Source of the DNA: Ophiodon elongatus
Lineage: Eukaryota > Chordata > Actinopteri > Perciformes > Hexagrammidae
Length of the DNA: 64,000 nucleotides
Direction of reading: 5' to 3'
Assembly: GCA_016806645.1 (NCBI GenBank)
Contig: JACSYO010002005.1
Span: 1,817,001-1,881,000, forward strand
The first letter of the stretch is position 1. The number at the start of each line of letters is the position of its first letter. The notes under the pieces were generated by a model. That model was given only the letters and a program-made list of their open reading frames with translations. It was not told the DNA's origin and made no database searches. The position numbers were made by a program, and so were the translations under genes. Shown here in pieces: positions 32,121 to 45,116 of this stretch.

Positions 32121-34250
32121 AGAACTCAAACAGATATAAGTATGTGCGTACAAACGTACGAGTTTGGTAATGAATAGTGATAATTACAAATTGAAATTGA
32201 GTAATTAGATCAGTCGCTGATCCCAGTTGCTCTCCATTGTTCGTGGTCGTGCTGGCGGTTTAATGGAGGGCTGATGGCGTCCTCAGAAGTGTTGTCTTAG
32301 TGTAGCGCCCTGAAACATGTTATTTCATATCTCTAGCTGATTTAATACTAGTGTCCATTTCTAATAATTTACTTTAAATGTGTGTTTAAGTTAATTCATA
32401 TTTTATTACTCCAATCTTTTAAAAACATTACCTACCTGTTGAAGTACTAACTGTGAAGGGAAGACATTTATTGTATTGACCCTTTAGAAGAGAGCGCTGT
32501 CGCTTTAAGAAAGAAGTGAGGAAGACGTATGCAGGCTGAAGGCAAAACATGTGCTTGTGTTGAACCTGGGATTAGTTAATCAAAGTTTCAAAATGAAGAT
32601 GGACTTGTTCGTGGACAGTTCATTTTAAGGGAGCAACATTAGCTGTCTAGCCAATGTACAGCTTCGTTCAGGAGCCCCCTGGATTAGTTCAGAGTCGGAT
32701 TAATGTGCTAGCTGTCGGTATACGCTAGGACTAATGTTAGGCCAGCATTTCTGCAATTTCTTCTTGTACTTGAACTCTGGAAAAAAACAAAACAACCTCC
32801 AACACATAAAAGTGCAATGGAGCATTCATTCAAGTGGGTATTCCCACTTAAGATTTCGCTATCCCGAGTGTGCCGACATAAACACACCCGTCATCCCAGC
32901 AACATGCAGTGAATTGCCTTTTAATAATTGTTACTTTATGTAGTGTTTGTGTTGTGAAACGTGTTGTAGCAACGTTGTGTCTGCCATTTCCTTTTAATTT
33001 CAGTCGATTTTGTGCTTCTCTGCGAGCACGCGGTACTAGCCCACCCCTCTGGTCTCTTTAAACAGGGTTCCCGCAGATCCTTGAAATTGAAATGTCTTAA
33101 ATTAGATTTTCAGAAATATTTCCCCACAGGATTCTCCAGTTGTTAATTTGAAGACCGTTTCTCGTTGCTAATCGCGCCGTGATGGATATCGGTCCTCTGT
33201 AGATGCTTGTGAAGCTCACAGACTTGTCGCGTAAACATCAGTCTGCGGCGGGCGTCCATGTTTTCCCGAGTAGATGCACCGGGACACATTGAGATTGTAA
33301 ATCGCGAATGTCGACTCGGAATTGTCGACATCTGACTTGCAGTGGATTGCGGCATAAGCATCTGATTTTGTTCTGAAAAAAAGATACCCGGCCAACTTTG
33401 AAAACCAAGAAGGTCGTTTGACAACACTTACCACTGTCCTGAAGGTATCTCCACCATCCTCAGAGTCTTTTAGCCATGTGGATGAGAAGGTATATTGTCT
33501 ATTGCATGGGGAAAAAGAAATGTTGTTTCTCAAGTTGCAACTGTATTTTCGAATCCAGAAATTATACGAAAATATAAAACAATACAACAACCCATATCAA
33601 TATATACTTAAACAACTGCTAAACATAAACAAATATTTTTTTCTTTGGGTTGGATGCATAGCTCTTTGACTAGAATGCAATGGTATCACAAGAAACTGAT
33701 GCTAACGGAGAGCTACTTGTTGACGGTCAACAAATACTAACTGTACAATGTTTGTAAAAAAATAATATGTAGTTTTCCATTTTACACAGCCTGAAAGAGT
33801 ACGTGACCTGTGCAGGATTTGGAGTTTTTTGTAATAAGTAATGTCTTTCTCTTATTTGAAATATTTAACATAAAAGATAATTGATTAAAATGTAAGTAAT
33901 TACACTAACACTGCCTGCAGATACTCACATACCCAATCACACAGTCACACATACAGAAGCACAGCGTCTCTGAACAGCAGGGAAAACCAGACCACTGGGA
34001 GACACACAATGAAGTCGAAACACGGGGCATCTAGCCTCCACAAACCCTGCCTGCTGGAGAGCAGTGAGACAAAAGCGGAAAGAAAAATAACCCGGAGCCA
34101 TTTCCCCGGAACCGCCACTGTTATTATCCCAGCATCTTCACAGAAATAGGCGTCCATTTCAGCGGGGGAGGTCCGAGCAGGAGGAATGGAGGAGCCCCTC
34201 CCGCCCCAAAAAAGCCTAAAAGGCCTGTTACGGTAAATCAGATGACTGCA
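32121..34250. other. no gene recognised
   Basis: Unique-looking AT-moderate sequence; the open frames have no recognisable domain. Confidence 0.55.
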
Positions 34251-34254
34251 GAGG

Positions 34255-34305
<51 letters not shown>

Positions 34306-34328
34306 CACGCATACACACGCACACGCAT

Positions 34329-34371
<43 letters not shown>

Positions 34372-34380
34372 GACACACCA
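34255..34380. repeat. (CA)n microsatellite, interrupted
   Basis: CA runs at 34256-34302 and 34330-34367 separated by GCACGCATACACACGC. Confidence 0.98.
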
Positions 34381-34659
34381 ACATGCACAGAAATAGACTG
34401 CCGGGCAAATGTTTCCGTGAACACACACCGTTCTTTACTCACCTCTTACAGTAAACGAGTGCCGGCTATCTCCCAGAGGGACATAATCAGCTTCCCGGCT
34501 TTTATCACCCCAATGGAACTCATCCTTTTTACGGATCGACTAGATGGCTTAGATACACCCGGTGTTTCTCACACTAAGATAAAGGCACGTGCTTTGTTTA
34601 GTCCGTGGCATGATATGAATTTATTGACTTACTTAGCCAATTATTGTGCAAATGTGTTA

Positions 34660-34995
34660 GAGAGCATTACCTCTCCCACCTGGCTTTTACCCCCTTTGCC
34701 ATTTCTCCATCCTTCCCTCGTACTATTTTATTAACCCCTTTCCTCTACCGACCCCCCCATTGGTCTTCTCTGCCTGGAAACCGCCTCACCCTTATGTGTC
34801 TCCTTCACTCACTTTGTAATCTCGCTGTCTGACCCTACATCTCTCACCCTTCTTCTTCTGTCTTTCCCTTCCATTCCGCGTGACCCTTGATGACCCCCCC
34901 CCTCTTCTCCCCCTCCGCTCTCCGTATCATACCCCCTCCCCACCGCACTGCTATCTCATTTCCCTAAATCTCTTCCCATCCCTCCGTGTCTGCAT
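34660..34995 (+). repeat. pyrimidine-rich tract
   Basis: More than 300 bp strongly biased to C and T on the plus strand (CCTCTCCCACCTGGC through CCCATCCCTCC). Confidence 0.8.
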
Positions 34996-35414
34996 CCGTC
35001 CCCGCCGTGATCCGGGTGACATTTCAGCAGTCACGCCTGTCACGTTACACGGAGGGGGGCATTGCCCTCCATGCACAACCCAGAGAACAGAGGTACCATT
35101 AATATGTGAGTGTAATGCTCATACAAATGGGGGGAGGAGGTAGGGGGGGGGTAGTGGAGGTGTCTCAGCCTTTCATTTGAAAATTCTGCTTTGTACGGCG
35201 AGCATTTCATTGCGTATGCACGGGGCAGAAAAAGAAGAAGAGGCAGAGGGAATGAAAGAGCATCTAATTACATGACAGACTTAGCCTCTGGATCTCTGTG
35301 ATTGAATAGGGCACCCTTTCATGATATTACTCCACAAAGCTTTCATAATATCCTCCCTCTATCTCTGATGCCCGTCATATTCTCCTCCACAGCTTATGAA
35401 TCCTTTGCAGCAAT

Positions 35415-35443
35415 GCGTGTGTGCGTGTGTGTGTGTAGGCGTG

Positions 35444-35492
<49 letters not shown>
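35415..35492. repeat. (GT)n microsatellite
   Basis: GT run with GC and AGGC interruptions at its left end. Confidence 0.98.
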
Positions 35493-35496
<4 letters not shown>

Positions 35497-37640
35497 TTAC
35501 TCCACTGTGGCCCCACCAGGGCTGCCAATTCTGGGACATGCTTCTCGCTCTGGTCCCCAGCCTTTTTCCTGGGCTGTCTGCCTGGGTTATATTAGCCCCC
35601 GATATATATTGACCCGGGGAATGAGATGAGGTTTGGGGTTGTGTTTTTTGTGCGAGTCCTCGGGGGGGATAACTAGACGTTACTCGCCTGCTGCAGTTGC
35701 TGTGCAGTGGATCTTACTTTTTTTGGCCACAGGATAACAAGGTTGACTCTTTGCTGTAGGAACTCTTGGCTTTCTGCTCCGTCTGACTAAACAGACAGCG
35801 CCTCGGCGATAGCAGCCTCTGTGGGCGTTCAGCTGCACTCTACTGCCTCTCTCCAGAGAGATTCTTCAGTGTGTCGGTGGATGGTCTGGTGGGTGTGCGT
35901 ACCGAAAAGGCCTCCACATACATATGCATGTGGCCCCTGGAGGAGGTCTAGATGGCTGAATTATTACAGAATTATTGCCTGAGGGAAGCAGGTACTTTGA
36001 AATGTTAAGTATTTTCTTACATAAGTGCATTATATATTCCAAAAGCAAACTTTTATTCCTTGACAGATGGATTATTTCCTCAGAAAAATAGACAAATAAT
36101 TGACAACTTCCCAGTTTGATCTTGTTAGTACCTGTCCCCTGGCGCGAAGCATCCAAACATCTGGTGCACTCGGAAACTGGGACGCCAAGTGTTGAATCTA
36201 TATACTGTGGCACATAACCGGGTTGATCCAGAGCACTTGCAGGAATCCACTTGTGGAATTCAGTGTTAGCAGGAAATCTTGGCCACACGGCGACGAGCCA
36301 GCTGCCGCTACAAATAGTACAAGTAAACCCAAAGCCTTTGCACACAGACATTTGACAGAGGAGATTTTAACACCGTTTCATCTTCCATTCCCCATATTCG
36401 CTATCAGATCACATTTCTCTCTGACATATTTTGCTGTTTTTCTCATGGAACTGGGGCACATTCTTTTACAAACAGACTGGCAGATTGGATCTAAACCCAA
36501 CAGGACCCCGATTGGAAAATGCAGCACGGTGCGTTCATCGTGAAAGATATCAAGGTGACTGATCTGTCTCATGAACGCAGGTCATTTCTATGAGAACCGG
36601 TTGTTTAGACTTAATTTCAGCGCTGGAACTTCTCGTCAGTCACGGCTTGTCAGCCTCTGGTGTTATTTTTCCACCATCTTTAGTTCCTCTTTTTTTGCAG
36701 CAGGACATGACATTTTCAAAACAGGTTTTAATAAAAAAAAATAGTTTCTGCCACTAAGCCTGGAAAAACAGCTAACCTTGTTTTTGTGACAGGCGAGCAA
36801 AGCTTTGCAGAATATGACAGGGACGATTGGATGAAGAGCCTTGGAGGAAAGCTGTTTATATTTACTTATATTTTTTTGCTATTCACAAATTTTCCTGTCT
36901 GCATTTATTGGCCTCTGCCACCTCTTGAGGCTTTTCTCTCTTTTCCCTCCATCGCATTTTCTTATTTCTTCTCTCTCCATCTTCTGAGAGCCCTCTGGTG
37001 TGCTGTCAAAGTCACCCTCGCTGGTCTGAGATGAGAACGCTGTATCCCTGATGTCTTTGCAACAACAACCAAACAAACAAACTGCCGTTGCCCTACACAG
37101 TGACTTCAATTTACCCTCATCTTGATTTGGCACTAATCGTCCAGACTGATGGCCAATCAAAAGCACATCACACACTCGGAGCAAAAAATAAATTAATGTC
37201 TGCTCGTCCGTGCATTCCTTTTCAGAAACCAATACCTGAATGTGTCATGAACATAAAAGTACATAAAACTGGTGTCACAATAGATTTTCCTCTAAAAAGG
37301 AGAAAAGATACAAATATTCAACACTAGATCTTTTTCACTGAAAGGACGACACAATGTAATGGCTTTCTGGGACTTTCTCTCTCCTTTCCCCAGATCACTA
37401 AAGGACATTTAGAGACTCCAATATATGTTGGGCTTGGGTTGGTGTAATTCCAATTTCAAAGTCAATTCTTGTTTTTCATGTTTTCAATAGTACTTCAGCA
37501 CAAAAACGCATAATATCCAGGTCAACTTGTGTAATAAATGTTGATGGACAATCATCAACACTGTGCTGCACTTTTTTATAGAGGCCAACCTCTCTAAAGC
37601 ACTGTTGATCATATGTTACTGGAAATAATTTCTAGGTAGG
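35493..37640. other. no gene recognised
   Basis: No exon or identified repeat; open frames lack recognisable domains. Confidence 0.55.
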
Positions 37641-38940
37641 ACAACTAGTAGTTTCTGGTTGTTCAGGTGCTGTTAATGTTTGTAAACTAACACCACAAGT
37701 AAAGGGTCTATTCTTGGTCCTCTTCTGAACACTATACATATTGATGAAAATAACATTTTAGGCATTCCACATTGCATTGTTTCTTTTTTTACAGATGATA
37801 CCATTTTATATCAGCCCATTCTCATTCCCATGGTGTCAAAATATTGACACTTTGTCACGCCCCTCGGTGTCTGATACAAACTCATAAGGCATAGAGTGTC
37901 TATATGAGTCATGTTGGACTTTCAAGTATCTACAATGTAAACACATCATTCGAGTGTGATGATGTGTAGACTCAAGACCAAAACAAAAGCCAGCACATAA
38001 TGGGTGGGAGAGTTATTTTGAAGCTGCCGGTTTCCCTGATTTATGTTACATAGTTTACATTAACTCAGTTAATTTTCCTAATTTAAACCCAACTCTAATG
38101 TTTTTTCTCAACCTAACTAAGATGTTTTGTTGCCTACACCTACAAGCAAGTGTTTTTGTCCATCCACCCAACCATCCCTGAGGCATGAGAAAGTTCAGCT
38201 AAGGGTCCTGACCAAGCGTTGGTATGTGACAAGTTGGATTGAAAACGTGTTGTTTGTATCCCACCAGCTCTTTTCTTAATCTGACCATTGGAAATGTACA
38301 ATCTGCTTTAGGCATTTCACATATATAATCCAATAAATGCTGATAAAAACAATATATATGCCATTCTCTAGAACACAAAAGATAATCTATAATCTAATTC
38401 TTCAGGGTTCTCAAATTGAAATGGTTCATTGTTACAAATGCTGTATTCTGGGATCTGGCTGTGTATCAGACTCAAAATAGGATTTATGTTGAAATAAATC
38501 TTAATGTTCTTCTTTTAATTAGAAGAACATTTTCCAATCTACCATTATGTCAGAGCTTGATTATGGAGATATTCTATACAATCTTTAACCAAGAAGCTGC
38601 ACAGTACATTATTTATCTAGAAGGCTCTACTGGAACAAATTGCAAAACTATCTCTATCTCGAGTGAATCCATACAGTAATTATAATTTCAAGTAACAAGA
38701 CAGTTTGACAGATTTTGAAAAAACTGGTCTTAAATACAAATGTAATATTTGCTATGTTTTTGAAAGTTTTAAAAGTCTAGCCTTTTGCACTTGTAATTGT
38801 TTTCTTTAATCTGTATTTTGTGTTTGGAAATTGTGTGTTTGGAAATTGTGTGTTGATGTGGATTTCTGCGTGTTTGTCTTGTGCACAGATTGAACTTGAT
38901 AAAGTGTTTAAATAAAGGATTGAATGAATATCTTGGATAT
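37641..38940 (+). mobile_element. decayed non-LTR retrotransposon with a nested repeat
   Basis: 37690-37815 translates, with frameshifts, to a reverse-transcriptase core: KGSILGPLLNTIH, then FFTDDTILY (YADD-type box with Y replaced by T). 38520-38590 gives SELDYGDILYN, the conserved LDYGD(L/I)xY of the C-terminal part. The 3' end near 38900 reads AAATAAAGGATTGAATGAAT. The two halves are separated by a different dispersed repeat (about 37817-38265). Confidence 0.7.
37817..38265 (+). repeat. dispersed repeat (TTTTGTTGCCTA family) nested in a LINE
   Basis: Contains CTTTGTCACGCCCCTCGGTG, AACCTAACTAAGATGTTTTG and GGTATGTGACAAGTTGG, shared with copies at 48.9, 52.8, 61.9 and 63.8 kb. Sits inside the LINE ORF, so it is the younger insertion. 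Confidence 0.65.
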
Positions 38941-39311
38941 GGTTATCTTATCAGAATTGACCGAATCCTGGTTAAAAATAAGTATGAAAGGGTTAAGGGT
39001 AAATGAACGTGGATCATTTGTCAGCTTGATGTACAGGCCTGGTCTTTGACATGTTTTTTTGATGATTTAAAGGCCAACGGATGTGCAACAATCTGAACGA
39101 TCGCGTGTCAGTTGTCATTTTAACTAGACGCAAAGGTCACGATGCAAACGGGTATCAAGCTTCCTCTGATCCAAACGGCAGATCAGAGAAGAGGCAACTT
39201 GCACTTTAAAAACTTTTTACTACATTTCTGTGCTCACTGATTTGGTGACAGGGATGGTAGAACAGTCAAATGTAAGAGGGAAGGTTATCAAGTGATTCAT
39301 AATGTCTCTGT

Positions 39312-39331
39312 ATATATATATATATATATAT
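39312..39331. repeat. (TA)n run
   Basis: Ten TA units. Confidence 0.9.
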
Positions 39332-39559
39332 GCATTTGTGTAAAGGAGATTTTACTTCAGCGAATGGCCAACTTAACTGGGACATTACAGCCGTGGCTCT
39401 GACAGACCGGCTGGATCAGATACGGTCACATTTGGAAAAATGAGAGAAATGTCAGGTCTGGATCCAGAATAACAATGAGACTCCGACCGTAGGCTACCGT
39501 TTCCCTGATGAACCCAAAGGGACACAGGCAAAGATCATGTAGGATAGTGTGTCGGAAAA

Positions 39560-39780
39560 ACCTTCTTCAAACTTAACCCCTTGTCTACTCTACAAGAAGA
39601 GTTGCCAAGGGGAACTCGCGTTTCCTTCTTTATGCCGAAGGGCTACCTTGTTTAATGGATAACACACAAATCAAGTTCAAGGGTTCGATTTCCCCAGGAG
39701 TGTTTACTTACTGGCTGAAGATACAGCCGAGTGTGTCCTCCCCTCATGCGCCACCCTCATGCGCCACCCACATGCACTTT

Positions 39781-39812
<32 letters not shown>
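39560..39812 (+). mobile_element. tRNA-derived SINE, poly(A)-tailed
   Basis: A tRNA-like head at about 39640-39705: box-A-like TTTAATGGATAAC (compare the AATGGATAAC of tRNA-Arg) and box B GGGTTCGATTT. The anticodon part is shortened by about 10 nt. The body carries a duplicated CTCATGCGCCACC and ends in a 30-nt A tail (39783-39812). Not a functional tRNA. Confidence 0.6.
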
Positions 39813-39814
<2 letters not shown>

Positions 39815-41640
39815 CATATTAGGATACCACTTAAATTTAAAGTGAATTTAGGGAAACAGCAATAGGCTTGCACCGTGTGCATTAGTTGTCTGAACTGCTC
39901 ATTCACAAGTGTACTTCAGTGGTTTGAGTAATGCGGTCCTTAAGCCCTTGAGTGATGAATAGGTAGAGGAGAAAAGGTGAGACTCTTCAGCTCACAGGAA
40001 GGTTTGAAGTGTGCGGCGAGCGATCACCGATGAAATGCATCACTCTTGCAGACGGCCCAGGCGCGTATCAAAGCGGGACTGCCGCTGGGAGGTTTCAAAG
40101 AGCCGCCGTCGTCTCATTACATCGACAGCTTTCATGTGAAATGTTGATGAAACAGACAGTCTTACCCCTATCTCTCCATCATTCACTGGAAACGCGACAA
40201 TAACATTAATTTAGCCTGTGAACTACATTTTGGGCAAGTCAAAAATGCTTGCCGTCACAGGTGGCAACACCAGGGATTAAACACGTATTAACTCAATAGT
40301 ATGACAACCTTCTGTCTAAATCGTGTTCATGAGAGTAAAATAGTCTTCTCTCTTACCTTAAGAGAAAGTCATATGCAATTATTGAAGGTATTTGGCTTTC
40401 AGGACTCACGCCACACTCTTTCCTCAGATCTTGTCTGTCATGAGTGGAATTTCAAAAGAAGCATGAACAAATCAAAACACATGCAACTAGGGATCCTAAT
40501 ATATTCAGCTCTTTCACTAAAATGTCAAATAGCAAAACATCAATGACACAGTTTTTACCAATTAACATTTGCATTGCTTCTCTGCATGATTGCACTTTCA
40601 AATACCAGCGCTGAAGTATTTAAATAAGTAGTTATTAGTAATCTTCTCTATACACAGGTATATATCTATAGCAACTCATGCATTTAGATTATTTTTCTGG
40701 GTAGTTTTTACATAACAAATGTAGTTTTGCAGGTATTTGGGTTGGTTAAATTGTAATCGTCATCTGACAATGGCCTCTGCCTCATATGTATGTCCACTTT
40801 CTGGGTTCTCATAGTAATATTACGGCTGCACCTAAACCTAAAGACAGCGTGAGAGCATACGTCTTGTTTGTATAACATGAACATGGAAATGTATTTACTT
40901 GCTAAATTGATCATGACACTCGCCTTCAAACGTCACTGCAAACACAAGGAAATAGAAACAAGCACCAATTAACTGCTGTAAGAAATGTCACCAAGGTGTA
41001 GATGAAAGGTGTTTCCAAGTACATGCAATAAATGCATTTTCAATATGTTCATGAATACTGAAAGCCTGTCTTTCTATGATAATAATAAGAAAGAACACGT
41101 TGACATTCAAAGCAAATAATTCATTGTTGCCAATGTTCTTCAATCTCCAAACAGGTGTTTTGTTATGTTTACTGACTGACAGAACAGCTGCAAGGACAAA
41201 AATAAATGGAAAAAGAATAACAGGGGAATATTGGAAGTGTGGCCTCTCATTTACAAGTGCAGACAATTCATTCTTGCATAGATGGCTGGATAGACGAGAG
41301 ACAGCCTTTGCAGGCCAGTGTTGATGGAGAGAAAATGTGTGAAAGGCAAAGACAAAGCCAGACTGCAAAAAAAGGAAAACAAGATTCAGCTAAAAGCTCC
41401 TACATAAAGACTATTTATCTCAATATGCCATTCTCAGAGGATTTTTCCTAGCTCAGTTGGCTGCAGAGAAATGAGACCATTTCCAAAGAGTGTGCTGTGC
41501 TGGCTTGCAGCATAAATATTAAGTTATAACAAAAATAGGTTCACTGTTCACTTCTAAATGTGGTGATCTTTCTCAGCTAGTAACTAATACAATTAAAGCA
41601 GCTATAAAATTGAAACAATCAGATAATTCACTAAATTCAC
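39813..41640. other. no gene recognised
   Basis: No exon, no identified repeat. Confidence 0.55.
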
Positions 41641-41644
41641 TAAT

Positions 41645-42200
41645 ACTGGCATAGCCCTCTCCTGGTTCAAGTCATACCGCTACGACCGGCAACAGTTCAT
41701 TATCATCAATAAATCTAAGTCTGACACAGCCCCAGTCTCTCAAGGTGTCCCCCAAGGTTCAGTACTCTGTCCCCTCCTCTTCATCCTCTACTTGCTCCCC
41801 CTTGGCAACATCATACACCACGGTCTCTATTTCCACTGCTACGCCGACGACACACAGCTCTACATCTCCACCAAATCCATCACACCCACTACCTACTCCA
41901 CCATCACCAACTACCAACTGCCTAACAGATATAAAGACCTGGATGCAAGCCAACTTCCTCAAACTCAACAGCGACAAATCCGAAATCCTCATCATCGGCC
42001 CCAAATCACTAAACAAATCCCACCACAAATTCTGCTTCCACACACATCTGTAACCTTGGTGTCATCGTCGATCCAACCCTCTGCTACGAACGCCACGTCA
42101 AGCAGATCGCAAAAAACGCCTTCTTTCATCTTAAAAACATCGCCTGTCTACGCCCCTCCCTTTCCTCTTCAGCCGCTGAAACACTCATCCACGCTAGTAG
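41645..42200 (+). mobile_element. reverse-transcriptase fragment of a non-LTR retrotransposon (L2-like)
   Basis: In one frame from 41651: WFKSYRYDRQQF, then APVSQGVPQGSVLCPLLFIL and the catalytic box HCYADDTQLYIS (two Asp intact). About 41915 the frame shifts to DIKTWMQANFLKLNSDKSEI, and after a stop near 42050 it shifts again to NLGVIVDPTLCYERHVKQIA, IACLRPSLSSSAAETLIH. RT domain plus part of the downstream region; 5' and 3' parts are missing. Dead copy. Confidence 0.9.
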
Positions 42201-42379
42201 TTGTGATTTCGGGATGACAAGATTTCAGGATGTCACTATGTCCAGCCAAGAACTAGTCCCGACTGAAACCTCCCATAAAAAAAACACAAATTGTCTTTTA
42301 TACACTTTGGTTTTTGTAAAGATTAAACAAATATGATCAAACATGTTACTTAGTGACCTTTAGAGATGCTGGTAGGCAG

Positions 42380-42540
42380 ATATTGGGTCCTTTGGACAGA
42401 GCCAGGTTTGCCTTTTCTGTGGACTAAGCTAAGCTAACATGGCGGTAAATTCATATTCACCGTGCAAACCTGAGTATCTCACCAAACTTATCAACTATTA
42501 TAAAATAAGCCTATTTATAAAATGTTGAACTATTTCTTTT
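42380..42540 (+). repeat. dispersed repeat, GCTAAGCTAAGC family, copy 2
   Basis: TTTGGACAGAGCCAGG, then GACTAAGCTAAGCTAACATG and CAAACCTGAGTATCTCACC, matching the family seen at 30.4 kb. Confidence 0.55.
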
Positions 42541-43292
42541 AGAAAAGAAAAAAACTTGTTTCAGCTTTAAAACAATGGTATCAGAAATTAAGTTGTGCGC
42601 GATGGATCATCGAGTCCCATACATCTCGTTGGTGTATCACACTTGGATTAGCTGAAAAATTCAAGCCCTATTGCATTTTCATGTCTTTATCACGAAATAA
42701 AATACAGTATAATTCCACGCAGTGTTTTAAATAAAAACAAAAACAAATAAACTTTCCATCTTATACTCCGTGAATATTGATCCTCTTGCTTTTGTCTCTG
42801 TTCCAGGCTGTGTTCTTGCTGTCTTTTCACCTAGAGCCGCTAACTACCAACACTCTCCCCGAAGCTGAATTGCTAACACAGGCAATTTCTGGCAAGGTGT
42901 CGGCCCAAGAGGGGGTGGGATCAATTGGGGCCAGACAACCCAGGCCACCTCTGCGGGGCCTCCGGCTATATTGGCCCCACCACTAAAGACACCCAACAGC
43001 TCCTGCCCCTCACCCCTTGACCTCTCCCTGACCCTGTTACTGTGGTGACAGTTAGCAGCAATTTCTTTCACCTTACCTACCTGGACTGCCTTTTCTTCTC
43101 TTCTATTTTTTCTTGGTTTAGTCTGTTGCCTGTTGGATTGTGACCTCAGGACGCCATTCTGAATATAAAGAAGAAAACTGGGATGGCAGAAACTACCAGG
43201 GGGTTTGGTTGCAGAAGTGGCAGTAATTCAAATGAAACACAAGGATGTTTCAGGGACATAGGAGTCAAGTGCGCACATATTTAATGTGCAGT

Positions 43293-43294
<2 letters not shown>

Positions 43295-43341
<47 letters not shown>
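43295..43341. repeat. (TA)n microsatellite
   Basis: More than 20 TA units. Confidence 0.97.
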
Positions 43342-43343
<2 letters not shown>

Positions 43344-44810
43344 GATTGTTTTTTCAGGTAGTGTCTGACATCAAGTTCACATTGTGGCCCAGATTTAAAA
43401 TTGTATGTCTTCTCCATGACCTCCCCCAACATGAAATAAAAATGTGATGATTCTTTCATTGTCTCTACTGTCTGGTTTACAATACATTGGGGAAATGTGT
43501 TTCCTGACCTTTTCAGAAAGATTTGACCTGGAAAACATGTCTATACCATCAAATATAAAAAAAAAACATTCACATGCCCACTTTCCTAATCTGTCTTTTG
43601 AAATGTTTAAAGTGCGTTAAGATTGAATGTGAAGCTAATTTTGATTTATTTCGTACAAATGTGAATGTTGGACCTCTGTTTTTTATAGTCCGCGTTTATT
43701 CACCACAAATTCCCTATTGGACTGGAGAACAGCTGTAGCAACAAACACATTATATCCATTGAGAGTCTATAGCAACACATTAGATGTACTCGGTAGGCAA
43801 TTTGAGAGGGAATGAGGGGGGGGGTGCCATCCCACTTTGTATCAAAATGACCAATATACATGCCCTTCCAGCAGAGAGAGTGCAGGTCCCGAGGGGTTGT
43901 TCAGCTGAACATGTTGCCTGACTCATTGATCCTTTATCCGACTGATGTTTGGGCTAATTGTAATCTATGTCCCGGTCCATGGCTCGTAAATTCCAGCAGC
44001 CTGAAGCCTCGCTTCTAACTTTCCACAAGGACAGTAGAGCGGACATGAGCTGACACCGAATCGTGTCGAGGAAACGTTTACGTCTTTTACACTCCGTGTG
44101 TGTTTCTTCTCACGGCAAACCAACATTCTCAAAGCTCCTCAAAGTGTCTGATGGTTTCACTTTGATCGCACGGACATCCGCGAACCGTCAAGCATATATG
44201 TTTGTATTGGGTATGGGGTTTATATTGGGCAAGCTTGGTGCGTGCATTGCTAGCTAGCTAGTGTGTGCTATTATTATTATTAATAGTTTGTTTTAGTTTC
44301 TTCATTTATGTTGCCATCTGTGGAGTAAAAGCTTCAGGATGCTTCAGTTTGCACCATTTAGATCAAATTCAGGTCTGTTAACATTTACTTATCTGTTTCT
44401 ATTGACTCTGAATGCAATTAAGCCTCTAAACTTTGCCTCAAGCACAGTCTAGACACATTTAGCTTAGCCTGCTGTCCAGCCCTCAGGTCAACAGTAAGCC
44501 AACAAGGTAAAGCTGCAAAACATCCAATTCTGTGTATTAACAAAATACCAGTAAGTATGTCTGTCTGGTATATGAATCCAAGGCCATTTTCTTCACAATT
44601 TTACATCAGCCAGCTATATTTCCTCCTCTTTCTCAGACGCAGTCATCTATCTGCATGACCTCGAGACAGGCCTGACCTTGTGAAAGAAATTACAGAAAAG
44701 CACCGTTGAGTGTTGATGAAAAGAGAGCACATATTTGAAGACAGGGTATTAATGATGTGACAGGCACTAATTCAAACTGAAATCCTCACAAATATGCGCA
44801 CGCACAGACA

Positions 44811-44868
44811 GTCACACACACGCTGTCACACACACGCTGTCACACACACGCTGTCACACACACACAGC
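44811..44868. repeat. 14-bp minisatellite
   Basis: Unit GTCACACACACGCT, about four copies. Confidence 0.95.
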
Positions 44869-45019
44869 GAGACTCCTGGGAACGATGGATCTTGATTAAG
44901 TGTGGGGAAGGAGTGAGTGTGTGTGTGGGGGGTGAAACGGAAGACGACACGTCAGAGTCGTTTAACGTGAAGTTATGACACTTTTATGAAGCCTGCTTTG
45001 AAAATGGGCAACTACAGTA

Positions 45020-45030
45020 CACACACACAC

Positions 45031-45099
<69 letters not shown>

Positions 45100-45116
45100 C
45101 ACACACACACACACAA
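45020..45116. repeat. (CA)n microsatellite
   Basis: About 48 CA units with two GC interruptions. Confidence 0.98.

Larger units (their letters stand above)
42541..45019. other. no certain gene; one GC-rich open frame
   Basis: 42801-42986 follows a good acceptor (CTCTGTTCCAG) and stays open for about 60 codons (AVFLLSFHLEPLTTN and onward) but resembles no family I know. A (TA)n run lies at 43295-43341. The rest is unrecognised. Confidence 0.4.

Noticed and set aside
39640..39705. Functional tRNA gene
   Set aside because: Box A and box B are present but too close together and no cloverleaf forms; better explained as a SINE head.
44811..44868. CRISPR-like array
   Set aside because: Head-to-tail 14-bp units without spacers in a vertebrate genome: a minisatellite.
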